In this document: positions 1 to 8,114 of the stretch, one piece after another | Layout of the letters: each line of letters opens with the position of its first letter | Numbering within the stretch: position 1 is the stretch's first letter | Assembly: GCF_000332295.1 (NCBI RefSeq) | Contig: NZ_KB235931.1 | Location: 310,001 to 374,000, forward strand | Length of the DNA stretch: 64,000 nucleotides | Source: Fortiea contorta PCC 7126 | GTDB taxonomy: Bacteria; Cyanobacteriota; Cyanobacteriia; Cyanobacteriales; Nostocaceae | Direction: 5' to 3' | Notes under the pieces: model-generated | Told to the model about the DNA's origin: nothing | Databases searched by the model: none | What the model saw: the letters and a program-made list of their open reading frames with translations, nothing else | Translations under genes and position numbers: made by a program

Positions 1-86
1 CCGCTCCGGTTCCAAGTTAGACCGCTACGGTTCCAATTCAGACCGCTACGGTTCCAACTCAGACCGCTCCGGTTCCAACTCAGACC
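1..86. repeat. 21-bp tandem repeat array, four units
   Basis: The unit is close to CCGCTACGGTTCCAACTCAGA. It occurs four times with a few substitutions and then breaks down at CCGCTTCTGTT. It is one of four arrays in this window with exactly 21-bp periodicity (the others are near 18.5, 39.1 and 47 kb). The array may extend beyond the left edge. Confidence 0.85.
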
Positions 87-223
87 GCTTCTGTTGGTTT
101 GGGAGTCGTAAATACTTGCTCTTTTCTGGTATTGCGACATGGAAAAAGCGATATCTGACGACAAGTCGCTCTGTGTCTAGCTATGTTGAGGTAGTGCGAT
201 CGCCTGATGAGCTAATTCTTTAA
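2..223 (+). CDS. C-terminal end of an unidentified protein with RYGSNSD-type heptapeptide repeats (5' end outside window)
   Basis: The forward frame is open from the first bases to a TAA at 221-223, giving 73 codons with no start inside the window. The first 28 residues are four near-identical heptads of the form R-[YS]-G-S-[NK]-[SL]-D. They are followed by a non-repetitive tail containing an FSGIATWKKRY stretch. The stop abuts the stop of the convergent nitrogenase-associated gene. I do not recognise the family. A 21-bp array is open in several frames by its nature, so coding is only moderately supported. The non-repetitive tail of about 45 codons with no stop is the better argument. Confidence 0.35.
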   Translation, partial: RSGSKLDRYGSNSDRYGSNSDRSGSNSDRFCWFGSRKYLLFSGIATWKKRYLTTSRSVSSYVEVVRSPDELIL

Positions 224-721
224 CTAATGACTACTGCTAGTTTCCTTTTGGTGGTGTCCTTTACAGCCACCTTTTTCGTGATGGTGATGATGATTTCCAT
301 TGTGGGCACAATTTTGTAAATCTTGTCCCATGAGGTTTTCAGCCATTTCTCGGAAGGATTCATCAATCGGTTTTAAACCAATCCAAGCATCAATTTTGGC
401 GACATCAAAGCCAAAATCGCGGCGATCGCCTACTTGTAATAAAGGACGACGAATCAATAGTGGATCTTGAACCATCAGCAACAAGGCTGTTTTTTCATCC
501 AGTTTCTCTGGAACCACCTCACCAGATTTTATCCGTGGAGCCGAGGGATTAAACCATTCTGCCACAGGGCGATCGCCAAAAAATAACCGCAAATTTTCCA
601 CTGTCCAAGGTTCCGTTAGCAAACTCTGAGCTACCACCTCATGACCAGCCGCTGTTAACAAAACTTTTTGCTTTGTACCACCTTTACAGCCTGGTTTTTC
701 ATAGAAAATTACTCTCGCCAT
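224..721 (-). CDS. nitrogenase-associated ArsC/Spx-like protein with His/Cys-rich metal-binding-type tail
   Basis: This 165-residue protein begins with a thioredoxin-fold ArsC-like start (MARVIFYEKPGC), with one Cys (C12) shortly before GG where ArsC has its catalytic Cys. The middle contains RPLLQVGDRR, typical of the ArsC/nitrogenase-associated family. Such proteins are found in nif regions of diazotrophs, but their chemistry is not established. The last 25 residues are unusual: a run of five His after NG, then EKGGCKGHHQKE and serines, which looks like a soft-metal or nickel/iron binding tail. It lies downstream of, and in the same orientation as, the cupin and cox genes, after a 377-bp gap that may carry its own promoter. 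Assignment to the family is fairly sure. The metal role of the tail is inference. Confidence 0.8.
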   Translation of the reverse strand: MARVIFYEKPGCKGGTKQKVLLTAAGHEVVAQSLLTEPWTVENLRLFFGDRPVAEWFNPSAPRIKSGEVVPEKLDEKTALLLMVQDPLLIRRPLLQVGDRRDFGFDVAKIDAWIGLKPIDESFREMAENLMGQDLQNCAHNGNHHHHHEKGGCKGHHQKETSSSH

Positions 722-1098
722 TGAGTCATCTCCTAGTTAGATTACTGAAGCAGCAAAGTACTATTTAGCAATGAAATCTTACTAGACTTGTTACCAAAGT
801 CTAATTTATTTACAAAAAGAGAATAAAGGTTTAAAGCCGAGTGGAATTATGGGCGAAATAATCTCTGTTTCCGAAGGGAGCTAGAAACCCCACTCAAATT
901 GTGGGTGACTTATTTTCCCTGTTCCCTGTTCCCTATTCCCTGTTCCCTTTCATATATTTAACCATCTATACACGCAGAGAAACGCTGTTGATGTATTCAT
1001 ATCAATCACGTTTGTATAGACCTTTATTATCGCATAATCATACTGCTTTTGGAAAAATGCTTAATACATTGATACCTGCATCTTGCCAATTTTATTAT
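722..1098. other. intergenic region with heptanucleotide repeat and a small hairpin
   Basis: This gap separates the cupin gene from the nitrogenase-associated gene; both read leftward. It holds a TTCCCTG-type heptamer array at 915-949 and a short CCCAC/GTGGG inverted repeat near 893-905. The 118-residue forward frame crossing it is low-complexity and overlaps the cupin gene antisense, so I do not call it. Confidence 0.6.
915..949. repeat. short tandem heptanucleotide repeat (TTCCCTG)x5
   Basis: Five consecutive 7-mers TTCCCTG/TTCCCTA/TTCCCTT. Heptanucleotide tandem repeats of this kind (STRR sequences) are a known feature of heterocystous cyanobacterial genomes. Confidence 0.85.
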
Positions 1099-1710
1099 TT
1101 AAAACTTTTTAGCCACATGGCTAACTATATCAAACTCAAATCTTGTCTTCGGGTCAGTTTCGCCATAAATATTAAAAGTAACCGTAGGTTCCTCCCCCAC
1201 TGCTTCTACACTATGGATAGCATCGGGAGTAAAGCTGATAATATCTCCAGGAGCTAAGGTAATTTCCCCTGTATTGGCAATTTGATCTGGCGATTCTGGG
1301 GCGTGAGTCCGCCGCCAAAAAGTGTTTTTTTCCTGTCCCTTAAGCACACCTACTATTCCCCAAGTTCCATGATTATGAATAGTAGATATTGTTCCTGGCG
1401 CAAATGTTACCGTTTGTACCGTTAACGGAAAACCCAACTCATCATACAGCAGTAAAACAGAAGTTCCAGTTTGCGGACAAGGTGCTAAATATCGACTACG
1501 CACCCAGTAAGAATTAACAATTAACCGCCTGACCAACATTCTAATTTCTGGCAAACAAGTTGATTGATATTCGGCTTGATTGAGCACATTTTCCACCTCA
1601 GTCAAAAACCGATAAAAGCGATAATTTTCTTGTAATAAATCCCAAGCTCTCACAGATTTACACACCTGTAACTGACCATCATCAGTTACCAACCAATCCC
1701 TACCTTTCAT
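1099..1710 (-). CDS. cupin-fold, cysteine-dioxygenase-like protein
   Basis: This 203-residue protein has a central double-stranded beta-helix core. The metal-site motif TIHNHGTWG lies near residues 112-120, and a second conserved block, GDIISFTPDAIHSVEA, lies near 155-170. Spacing and motifs resemble cysteine dioxygenase type I and related metal-dependent cupins. The substrate cannot be read from the sequence. The gene is the last of a tight leftward run coxB-coxA-coxC-helical protein-56-residue ORF-cupin, starting 5 bp after the 56-residue ORF, so it is probably co-transcribed with the oxidase. An iron-dependent, oxygen-consuming enzyme would make sense beside a heterocyst oxidase, but that is inference. 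Confidence 0.75.
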   Translation of the reverse strand: MKGRDWLVTDDGQLQVCKSVRAWDLLQENYRFYRFLTEVENVLNQAEYQSTCLPEIRMLVRRLIVNSYWVRSRYLAPCPQTGTSVLLLYDELGFPLTVQTVTFAPGTISTIHNHGTWGIVGVLKGQEKNTFWRRTHAPESPDQIANTGEITLAPGDIISFTPDAIHSVEAVGEEPTVTFNIYGETDPKTRFEFDIVSHVAKKF

Positions 1711-1715
1711 AAATT

Positions 1716-1886
1716 TTAAACCATCAGTTGAAATGAATTTTGCGGCAACAAAGGCAGAGCAGGAGAAATAGGATTAACCACAGGTATCGGCTGATTAGGA
1801 ATTAACGGCGTAGAAATAGGAGTATAACTAGTAGATTGAAATGAAGGGCGATAAACAGATCCAGTATTGGAAAACAAATAACTCAT
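1716..1886 (-). CDS. small proline-rich 56-residue ORF inside the cox operon
   Basis: An ATG at 1886-1884 opens a 57-codon frame (56 residues) ending in TAA at 1716-1718. It fills almost exactly the gap between the helical-repeat gene (ends 1910) and the cupin (starts 1710). The peptide starts MSYLFSNTGSVYRP, is rich in Pro, Ser and Thr, has a PxxP-like middle (PLIPNQPIPVVNPI) and no membrane segment or cysteine. No strong ribosome-binding site is visible, so it may depend on translational coupling. I do not recognise a family. Support comes from position and fit; conservation in related genomes would settle it. Confidence 0.5.
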   Translation of the reverse strand: MSYLFSNTGSVYRPSFQSTSYTPISTPLIPNQPIPVVNPISPALPLLPQNSFQLMV

Positions 1887-1909
1887 AGTTTTTTACTCAC
1901 GACAAATCA

Positions 1910-2392
1910 CTAATCTTCTTCTGATGGACGAGTGAGAATATCAAACAAGATTCCTGCCCCAAAATCATTTTTATTGTCAATATTTTTCACTCTGGCGCTA
2001 ATTTCTTTCGCTAGTTCTAGCTGTCCTAGTTTAGCTAACACTAACCCAGACGCAGCATAAGCATTTAAATATAGCCTGATTCGAGGCTCTTCAGCGCGAT
2101 TCACCAATATGGGCTGAAGTAATTGCCAATCGTCAGGTAATTTTTCTAGTTCTCTAATTTTATCTAATAATTGACTTGTTGTTTGCAGTGCTAATTGGTA
2201 ATTATTTTTGTAATAAAAAAATCTATAGGCTGCCACAAAAACATCAGTATGTTCTCCAGCCAATGCCAAAGCTTGCTGTATATAAATTTCTGATTCCAGT
2301 GTATTTTCCCAATTTTTTGCTGCCAACATCAATAAATTTTTGATATTTTCTGGTACTTCAAACCATGAGAATTTTGTTGAATCGACTTGCAT
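1910..2392 (-). CDS. helical/TPR-like protein of the cox operon, function unknown
   Basis: I chose the ATG at 2392 (protein starts MQVDSTKFSWFEV, 160 residues). It is preceded by AGGAG with a 6-nt spacer, whereas the upstream ATG at 2446 adds a low-complexity MSIKKLPLSFSSS extension with no such signal. The protein is mostly alpha-helical with paired helices (for example IYIQQALALAGEHTDVFVAAYRF split by turns, then YLNAYAASGLVLAKLGQLELAKEI), resembling a tetratricopeptide-type fold without clear consensus repeats. There is no signal peptide or membrane segment. It follows coxC by 87 bp from the chosen start and is likely part of the cox transcript. A role as an assembly or accessory factor is inference from position. 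Confidence 0.7.
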   Translation of the reverse strand: MQVDSTKFSWFEVPENIKNLLMLAAKNWENTLESEIYIQQALALAGEHTDVFVAAYRFFYYKNNYQLALQTTSQLLDKIRELEKLPDDWQLLQPILVNRAEEPRIRLYLNAYAASGLVLAKLGQLELAKEISARVKNIDNKNDFGAGILFDILTRPSEED

Positions 2393-2479
2393 AATAATCT
2401 CCTGGAGGGAGGAAGAGAAAGAAAGAGGGAGTTTTTTTATACTCAATTCCCTATTTCCTAATCTCCAGTCCCTAATTAC

Positions 2480-3061
2480 CTAAAAAATACTGAGAACGTA
2501 CACCAAAGTAAACAGCACAATCCAGATAATATCTACAAAGTGCCAGTAAATTTCTGCCATCTCAATACCAGTGTGTTTGCTAGCAGAATAGTGACCGGGT
2601 TGACGCGATCGCCATACCACACCCAAAATCAATAAAATGCCGATAAACACATGTAAACCGTGAAAACCAGTCATGATATAAAAGCAGTTAGCAAAGACAT
2701 TGGTAGTCAAACCATATCCCAGCGTCGCATACTCATACACCTGACCACCTAAAAAAACCACGCCCATAATGGCAGTAATTACATACCAAAAGCGCATCCC
2801 CTTAACATCATTCTTCTTAATAGCTGCATCACCCAAATGAATGACAAAGCTACTAGAAACCAGAATGATAGTGTTAATAGTCGGTAAGAAAAGTTCTACC
2901 TCAGTTTCTTTCGGCGGCCAAACATCAGCCATACCTCGAAAGAACAAAAACGTCGCAAAAAATCCACCAAACATCAAAGATTCTGAGACTAAAAATGTTA
3001 ACAGTCCCACAACCCTCAAATCTGGGTGATGTTCCTCATGTCCACTCGTCGCTAGCGTCAT
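2480..3061 (-). CDS. coxC: cytochrome c oxidase subunit III
   Basis: This 193-residue protein has five predicted membrane helices, the short form of COX3 seen in many bacteria. The C-terminal GFHGLHVFIGILLI and the YWHFVDIIWIVLFTLVYV end are family hallmarks. It supports the stability of the catalytic core of the aa3-type oxidase in the membrane. It is the third oxidase gene in the coxB-coxA-coxC order. A GAGG sequence about 10 nt before ATG can serve as ribosome-binding site. A dispersed repeat occupies the 112-bp gap to coxA. Confidence 0.95.
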   Translation of the reverse strand: MTLATSGHEEHHPDLRVVGLLTFLVSESLMFGGFFATFLFFRGMADVWPPKETEVELFLPTINTIILVSSSFVIHLGDAAIKKNDVKGMRFWYVITAIMGVVFLGGQVYEYATLGYGLTTNVFANCFYIMTGFHGLHVFIGILLILGVVWRSRQPGHYSASKHTGIEMAEIYWHFVDIIWIVLFTLVYVLSIF

Positions 3062-3080
3062 ATTTATCTACCCTCAAAAT

Positions 3081-3159
3081 TGCGCTCTTTCTTTGCGCCT
3101 TTGCGCCTTTGCGCGAGCTATTAATTAAATGAACCGCAAAGACACAAAGAGCACGAAGG
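3081..3159. repeat. dispersed CTTTGCGCC/GCAAAGAC repeat between coxC and coxA
   Basis: There are three 9-bp units of TTTGCGCCT type, followed after an AT-rich spacer by the roughly complementary ACCGCAAAGACACAAAGAGC. The RNA could fold into a long imperfect hairpin within the operon. It is of the kind scattered through heterocystous genomes. Confidence 0.65.
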
Positions 3160-3173
3160 AACAAATATCTGGA

Positions 3174-4841
3174 CTAAGCACTAGCCTCTGTCGTCGTTGG
3201 CTGCGCTGTTGTATCATGACCATAGTCGTAGGGGCCGTGAGTGACAACAGGCAACACTTCCCAGTTTTCAATTGCAGGTGGTGAACTGGTTGTCCATTCT
3301 AAAGTTAAAGCTTGCCAAGGATTATCACCTGCTAATTCCCCTTTCATCCAACTTTGAATCATGTTAATGGTGAAGGGAATGACTGATAAACCCAAAATAA
3401 AGGCGCCGTAGGTAGAAATCACATTCAAGTCGATGAATTGTGGGTCATACATTGCGACTCTACGGGGCATACCTTTCAAACCTAACTCATGCATGGGTAA
3501 GAAGGTTAAGTTTGTGCCGATGAAGGTGAGAGCAAAGTGAATCCGTCCCCAAGTTTCATTCAACTTGCGTCCTGTCATTTTGGGGAACCAGTGGTAAATT
3601 CCAGCGTAGATACCAAACACGGAACCACCGAACAAGACGAAGTGGAAGTGAGCGACTACATAATAGGTGTCGTGGACGTGGACATCAAAGGGAGCAGTTC
3701 CCATAGTGACGCCGCTTAAACCGCCCATGACGAACATGCACAACAACCCAATGGCGAATAGCATGGCGGTGGTGAACCGGATCTTACCACCCCAGAGGGT
3801 CGCAACCCAGGCGAAAATCTTGACGCCAGTGGGAACGGCAACAATTAAGGTGGAGATGGTGAAGAAAATCCGCATCCAACCGGGGGTACCGCTGGTGAAC
3901 ATGTGGTGTACCCAGACGAATAACCCGACAACGCAGATGGCGACGCTGGAATAGGCGATCGCTTTATATCCGAAAATTGGTTTACGGGCGTGAACGGGAA
4001 TCACTTCGGACATGATACCGAAGATGGGCAGAATCATTAAATAAACTGCCGGGTGAGAATAGAACCAGAACAAGTGTTGATAAATAACAACATTACCACC
4101 TGCATCTGGTTTGAAGAAAGATGTGCCAAAGTTGAGGTCAAACAACAGCAACACCAAACCCGCCGCTAACACTGGTGTGGAGACGAGGGCGAGAATTGAG
4201 GTGGCTAAAATTGCCCAGCAAAATAAGGGAACTTGATCCCATTTCATGCTGGGAACCTTCATGTTTAAAATGGTGATGACAAAGTTGAGCGAACCCAAAA
4301 TTGAGGAAGTCCCCACCAACACGATCGCTAAAATCCACATGGTTTGAGCAGTATGTGCTGTCACCAAACTTAGAGGTGGGTAAGCTGTCCAACCAGATTG
4401 GGCGCCACCAAAGATAAAACTACCAAGCAGTAATAAACCTGCGGGGGGGTTTAACCAAAAGGCGATCGCATTTAATTTGGGGAAAGCCATATCTCTAGCA
4501 CCAATCATCAGCGGTACTAGATAGTTACCAAATCCCCCAATGGCGCTGGGAACAATCCACAAAAAGATCATGATTGTTCCGTGATTGGTCATGAAAGCGT
4601 TGTATAAATTGGGGTCGAGTAAATCTGCGTCCGGTGTCGCTAATTCTACCCGAATGGCCATCGCCATCAATCCACCAATCAGATAAAACACAAACGCTGT
4701 CACTAGGTATTGAATACCAATCACCTTGTGGTCAACATTGAATGTAAAGTAATCTTGCCATTTCCACGCTTGCGGATGGGAAGCGTGGCTAACCGCCAGT
4801 TTTTCTGGTGGTGTATTCCGGGGAAATTCTACCTTGGTCAT
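3174..4841 (-). CDS. coxA: cytochrome c oxidase subunit I (A2-type, YSHP motif)
   Basis: This 555-residue protein has twelve membrane helices. Visible ligands are the low-spin heme His in TNHGTIMIF, the CuB His and cross-linked Tyr in FYSHPAVYLM, the two CuB histidines in VHHMF, and the heme ligands in HVHDTYYVVAHFHFV. The YSHPxVY motif replaces the GHPEVY Glu of A1-type enzymes, so proton delivery should follow the A2 pattern. It reduces oxygen to water at the cost of electrons from a c-type cytochrome or plastocyanin. Its neighbourhood with fdxB and patB points to the heterocyst-type Cox2 operon of Anabaena-like species, which lowers oxygen around nitrogenase; this parallel is from memory. 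Confidence 0.97.
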   Translation of the reverse strand: MTKVEFPRNTPPEKLAVSHASHPQAWKWQDYFTFNVDHKVIGIQYLVTAFVFYLIGGLMAMAIRVELATPDADLLDPNLYNAFMTNHGTIMIFLWIVPSAIGGFGNYLVPLMIGARDMAFPKLNAIAFWLNPPAGLLLLGSFIFGGAQSGWTAYPPLSLVTAHTAQTMWILAIVLVGTSSILGSLNFVITILNMKVPSMKWDQVPLFCWAILATSILALVSTPVLAAGLVLLLFDLNFGTSFFKPDAGGNVVIYQHLFWFYSHPAVYLMILPIFGIMSEVIPVHARKPIFGYKAIAYSSVAICVVGLFVWVHHMFTSGTPGWMRIFFTISTLIVAVPTGVKIFAWVATLWGGKIRFTTAMLFAIGLLCMFVMGGLSGVTMGTAPFDVHVHDTYYVVAHFHFVLFGGSVFGIYAGIYHWFPKMTGRKLNETWGRIHFALTFIGTNLTFLPMHELGLKGMPRRVAMYDPQFIDLNVISTYGAFILGLSVIPFTINMIQSWMKGELAGDNPWQALTLEWTTSSPPAIENWEVLPVVTHGPYDYGHDTTAQPTTTEASA

Positions 4842-4900
4842 ATTTTTGTCATTTGTGGTTGGTCATTTGTTATTTGGTATTTGTTTTTGCTCACCAATAA

Positions 4901-5884
4901 CTAATGACTCTTGACTATTGACTTTAGAGTTGCTGCGCTCACACCTAAATGATCACCATGGGGTGCGAGAAACTCTGAAGCGGATAAGTTCGCGGGGTTA
5001 AGTGCGATGGTTGCTTGTAAATCTGGCTTTTGAGCTAGTTGACTTTCTTTGAGCCAGTTCTCATACTCTTGTGGAGTGTGGACAATTACTTGCGATCGCA
5101 TTGAGCCGTGATAACCACCGCACAACTCGGTACAAACTACCGGATAAGTTCCTGGTTTGGTAGCTACGAAGCGCAATTCAGTAGGGATACCAGGAAGCGC
5201 ATCTTGTTTCAAGCGGAATTGCGGTACCCAGAATGAGTGAATCACATCCAACGCCGACAAGTTTAATTGCACGTCTGCACCTACAGGAACATGCAATTCC
5301 CCAGTAGTAATCCCAGTATCCGGGTAATTAAAAATCCAAGCATACTGCATCCCTTGGACATTCACCACCAAGTCCGCTGGTTTACCTTGGGTTTTTGGTG
5401 AGGCGCCAATCCCAATGCTAGGAGCACTGGTAGCAGCCGACGACGAGGTATCATCGAGAGTAGCGGCTATGGCACTTCCTTGCACATGTGCCATATGTGC
5501 CGCCCCATGAGGATGACCCGCAGGCTCAAATCCACCCATTTGGTTATAAACATCTACACTGTAGATACCTAAACCAATCACAATCACTGTAGGAATAGCA
5601 GTCCAAAAAATTTCTAAGGGAATATTTCCTTCTACTGCTACTCCGTCAGTATCATCTCCTGGACGGCGACGATATTTAACCAAAAAAATGACGATAGTAC
5701 CTTCTACCACCAAAAATAGCGCGATGGCGATGGTAAGCATGACGTTGAAAAACCCGTCTACCAAAGGCGCTTGTAGCGACGCTTCCACTGGTAGCAAGCT
5801 GTGATTTTGACCAATCCAAATGCTGACTACTCCGACTAATATACCAGCAATCAGCGTCCATAATGAAACAGGGATTTGTTGCAT
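4901..5884 (-). CDS. coxB: cytochrome c oxidase subunit II
   Basis: This 327-residue protein starts with two membrane helices (about residues 8-26 and 45-70) and then a periplasmic/lumenal cupredoxin domain. The CuA site is complete: His in DVIHSFWVP, then CTELCGGYHGSM giving Cys, Glu, Cys, His and Met ligands. A linker with several His/Met residues (HPHGAAHMAHVQ) and an SSSAATSAPS stretch sits between the helices and the CuA domain and may be metal-binding or just flexible. It receives electrons from soluble donors. It is the first gene of the leftward cox operon, so the operon promoter should lie in 5885-6393. I saw no GTA-N8-TAC NtcA-type site there. Confidence 0.97.
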   Translation of the reverse strand: MQQIPVSLWTLIAGILVGVVSIWIGQNHSLLPVEASLQAPLVDGFFNVMLTIAIALFLVVEGTIVIFLVKYRRRPGDDTDGVAVEGNIPLEIFWTAIPTVIVIGLGIYSVDVYNQMGGFEPAGHPHGAAHMAHVQGSAIAATLDDTSSSAATSAPSIGIGASPKTQGKPADLVVNVQGMQYAWIFNYPDTGITTGELHVPVGADVQLNLSALDVIHSFWVPQFRLKQDALPGIPTELRFVATKPGTYPVVCTELCGGYHGSMRSQVIVHTPQEYENWLKESQLAQKPDLQATIALNPANLSASEFLAPHGDHLGVSAATLKSIVKSH

Positions 5885-5954
5885 ACATACTACCTGCTCT
5901 GTAAAACGCTGTTATTGGGGAATTAAGTCCTTGGGTATTGGAGAAGATGACGGG

Positions 5955-5984
5955 GTGTGGGTAAAAAAAGAATTTATGTTTCCC
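5955..5984. repeat. dispersed repeat core, copy 1 (G-run + AAAAAAAGAATTTATG + TCCC)
   Basis: GTGTGGGTAAAAAAAGAATTTATGTTTCCC closely matches copies near 49074-49100 and, inverted, 52202-52225. It lies upstream of coxB. Confidence 0.6.
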
Positions 5985-6393
5985 ATCTTTTTGTCTCCGT
6001 CTTCCCCTTCTTCCTTCATCCCTCGTTCCTAGTTCCTTCTTTCACAGGGCAGCGTTTTTTGTTTTCTCTCACTAATTTTCTAACTTAAACCTATAAAAAA
6101 TGGGGGAAATTTCCATATCTTTTCATATCTTTCCCCCCAGAAATTAAAACTATATCTCAACTCCCATCACAAAGGAGCCTGAGATTTTAAAAAAAATCTA
6201 TGGTTGCTGAAAAAGCACTGTTAGCCATAATATTAATTAGGCTAAACTAGCAGCAAGTATGAATTTGTTAATCAATAACATTTAGCAATTTACGGTTTTG
6301 TTTACTGCGAACTTTCTACGTAGTTTCAGTAAATATTTAGCATTCCCCTCAGATTACCTTGCTGAGTGCTAAAACATCGTCTCTGATTCAATA

Positions 6394-6687
6394 TCAGCTT
6401 TCCAAAGCCACATGAGTGTAGCAATTTTTAGGACAAATCCGCGCGCAAGCTTCACAACCAATACAGCCTTCTGGATTCGCTACTGTCATCACTTTCCGTT
6501 CAATTTCTTCGTCGTCTTCATCCTCAACAAATTCCCCTTCTTCGTTCAGCGCCATCAAGCCTAGTACATTGTAACCACAAACTTTAATGCATCTGCCACA
6601 GCCGATACATTTATCTTTGTCAATCCCCTGGGCAAATTTTGGTGTCCAAGTTTTACCGCCAAATGTCAATCCTGTTAGCTGTGCCAT
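6394..6687 (-). CDS. fdxB: ferredoxin III, nif-specific (2[4Fe-4S])
   Basis: This 97-residue protein has two Cys clusters: [11 protein letters not shown] near residue 27, and [15 protein letters not shown] near residue 75. They are separated by an acidic insert ([12 protein letters not shown]) typical of the nif-associated FdxB family. The start [14 protein letters not shown] is also typical. It is not PsaC, which is 81 residues with a different N-terminus. It probably donates electrons to nitrogenase or to cofactor assembly. A GGGGG stretch 7 nt before ATG can serve as ribosome-binding site. The gene stands between the cox operon and patB, consistent with a heterocyst module. Confidence 0.9.
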   Translation of the reverse strand: MAQLTGLTFGGKTWTPKFAQGIDKDKCIGCGRCIKVCGYNVLGLMALNEEGEFVEDEDDEEIERKVMTVANPEGCIGCEACARICPKNCYTHVALES

Positions 6688-7120
6688 GAATAAACCCCCG
6701 GCAATTTTGCCTACAACTTCGTTTGTTCTTTGATTATCATCCTAACTCCATCTTAATTCCTGATTTTTGTTATTAAACAACCATTGGATTCATCATCAAA
6801 ATTTTCTGACTTACTGAGCAATATTAATGTTTTTAGCTGTTTGATTTCTAGAAAAATTATTGCTAATATTTTTCACCAAATTATTTCAATCAGCCCCTAA
6901 CCTGTAGTTTGTAGTCAGCACTTTAGTGCTAAAAATCTAGAGCCACAAGCTAATTTCATCAAACATACATCCTGATTTTATTACCCCATCCTAATACCAT
7001 TTCACTTTAATAATGGTACAAACACGTTGGTAGGGAACAGTGCCGTGCCCCTACGTGTCAACTTAAGCCAAAGGCTTATCCCACGGTTATTTTACCCCAC
7101 CCCGGTTTTGTCTAAAGCCA

Positions 7121-7166
7121 AAACCTCCCCTCCCCTTGCCAAGGGGAGGGGATTGAGGGGAGGGGT
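7121..7166. repeat. palindromic intergenic repeat (CCTCCCCTCCCCTTG / CAAGGGGAGGGG)
   Basis: Perfect arms of about 11 bp (CCCCTCCCCTT with AAGGGGAGGGG) are followed by a second G-rich arm, GAGGGGAGGGG. A related palindromic family copy is at 23807-23895. Such elements are common between cyanobacterial genes. Confidence 0.7.
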
Positions 7167-7990
7167 AACGCGGATCGTGATGGTAATTGAGTGAATTAAA
7201 ATCATGGTTTCACAAGGGTTTTACGTTAAGTTGACACCAATGAACAGTGTTCCCTACGAGAAATCTATCTGTATCAACGTTTTTGTGAATTGCTATAACG
7301 ATGGTTGCCTGTTTGGCTTGGGGTATAAATCCACATACATAACTCTCTGTTCCCTGTTCCTTTTTATTGGGATTTTAAATCAATTAATCCATCATATTTT
7401 GACAAAATAAATGATATTTATACCAGTAATCATCTGATAAGTTAATGTTTTAAATATCAAAAATATAAGTCAAACTGTATTGAAATATACAACATATATC
7501 CCTATTGTTGGAATTTGGATATAGCAATCATATTTAATTTTTGAAAAAAGACTCACTACACTTTTACTCCCTTTTTCCTCTTCCCTATTCCCTTATTAAA
7601 TATTCTGCGACACAAATATGAAACAGCTAAATGTTATTTCTGCACAGAAACTAAATTGATAATCTACCGTTAATTTGTCAAGGGAAATGTAACACTCATG
7701 GCAGAATATTAATTAACATAAAATATTAAAATGCTTAATAATCGTCATTAACAGACTGGACAAAAAGCTTCAATGTTCCCCAAAAACAATTTGGATTTTC
7801 CATAAATTATTTAAAAGTTACTAATCAACAAAAATGTTAAGAAATATTCCTAAGCTCACAGTGAACAAAATCATCAAAACTATTATGAAGAGTATAGTTA
7901 ATAAAGAACTGATATCAGGCTTAATTAAAAAGCCGTAAACAGCTTTTAAACAGACGTCAAGTTTGAATATGGATGTGGGGAGTTAGTGAG

Positions 7991-8009
7991 GCAAGAATTT
8001 TTTTCTTGC
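7991..8009. promoter_or_regulatory. inverted repeat GCAAGAA-T5-TTCTTGC upstream of patB
   Basis: A perfect 7-bp dyad with a 5-nt all-T loop lies about 105 bp before the chosen patB start. It could be an operator, part of the leader RNA, or chance. There is nothing to assign a binding protein. Confidence 0.3.
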
Positions 8010-8114
8010 TGTAAAAATAATTTGGTTACAAGTCGTCCAGGTCATCAATAAACAGGACACATCCAGGGGAGACTTAAACCAAACATCTCAACGATTAGAG
8101 TGGGAAAAATCCAT

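Larger units (their letters stand above)
6688..8114. other. long intergenic region between fdxB and patB (divergent promoters, repeats)
   Basis: This 1.4-kb region lies between two divergent genes and must contain both promoters. It is AT-rich after 7400. Structures seen are an AGCACTTTAGTGCT dyad near 6925, a CCCCTACG-type short repeat near 7030-7055, a G/C-rich palindromic repeat at 7121-7166, and a hairpin at 7991-8009. A 68-codon frame at 7204-7410 has no clear ribosome-binding site and no recognisable features, so I do not call it. I did not find GTA-N8-TAC. Confidence 0.6.

Noticed and set aside
901-1257. 118-codon forward frame
   Set aside because: Half lies antisense to the cupin gene and the rest is heptamer repeat; no family look.
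6394-6687. Reading the ferredoxin as PsaC
   Set aside because: Length 97, acidic insert and the N-terminus [11 protein letters not shown] fit FdxB, not PsaC.
7204-7410. 68-codon forward frame between fdxB and patB
   Set aside because: No ribosome-binding site, no motif, AT-rich region; chance length.
5885-8114. NtcA boxes near coxB, fdxB and patB
   Set aside because: No GTA-N8-TAC was found by eye in these regions; degenerate forms are too common to call.
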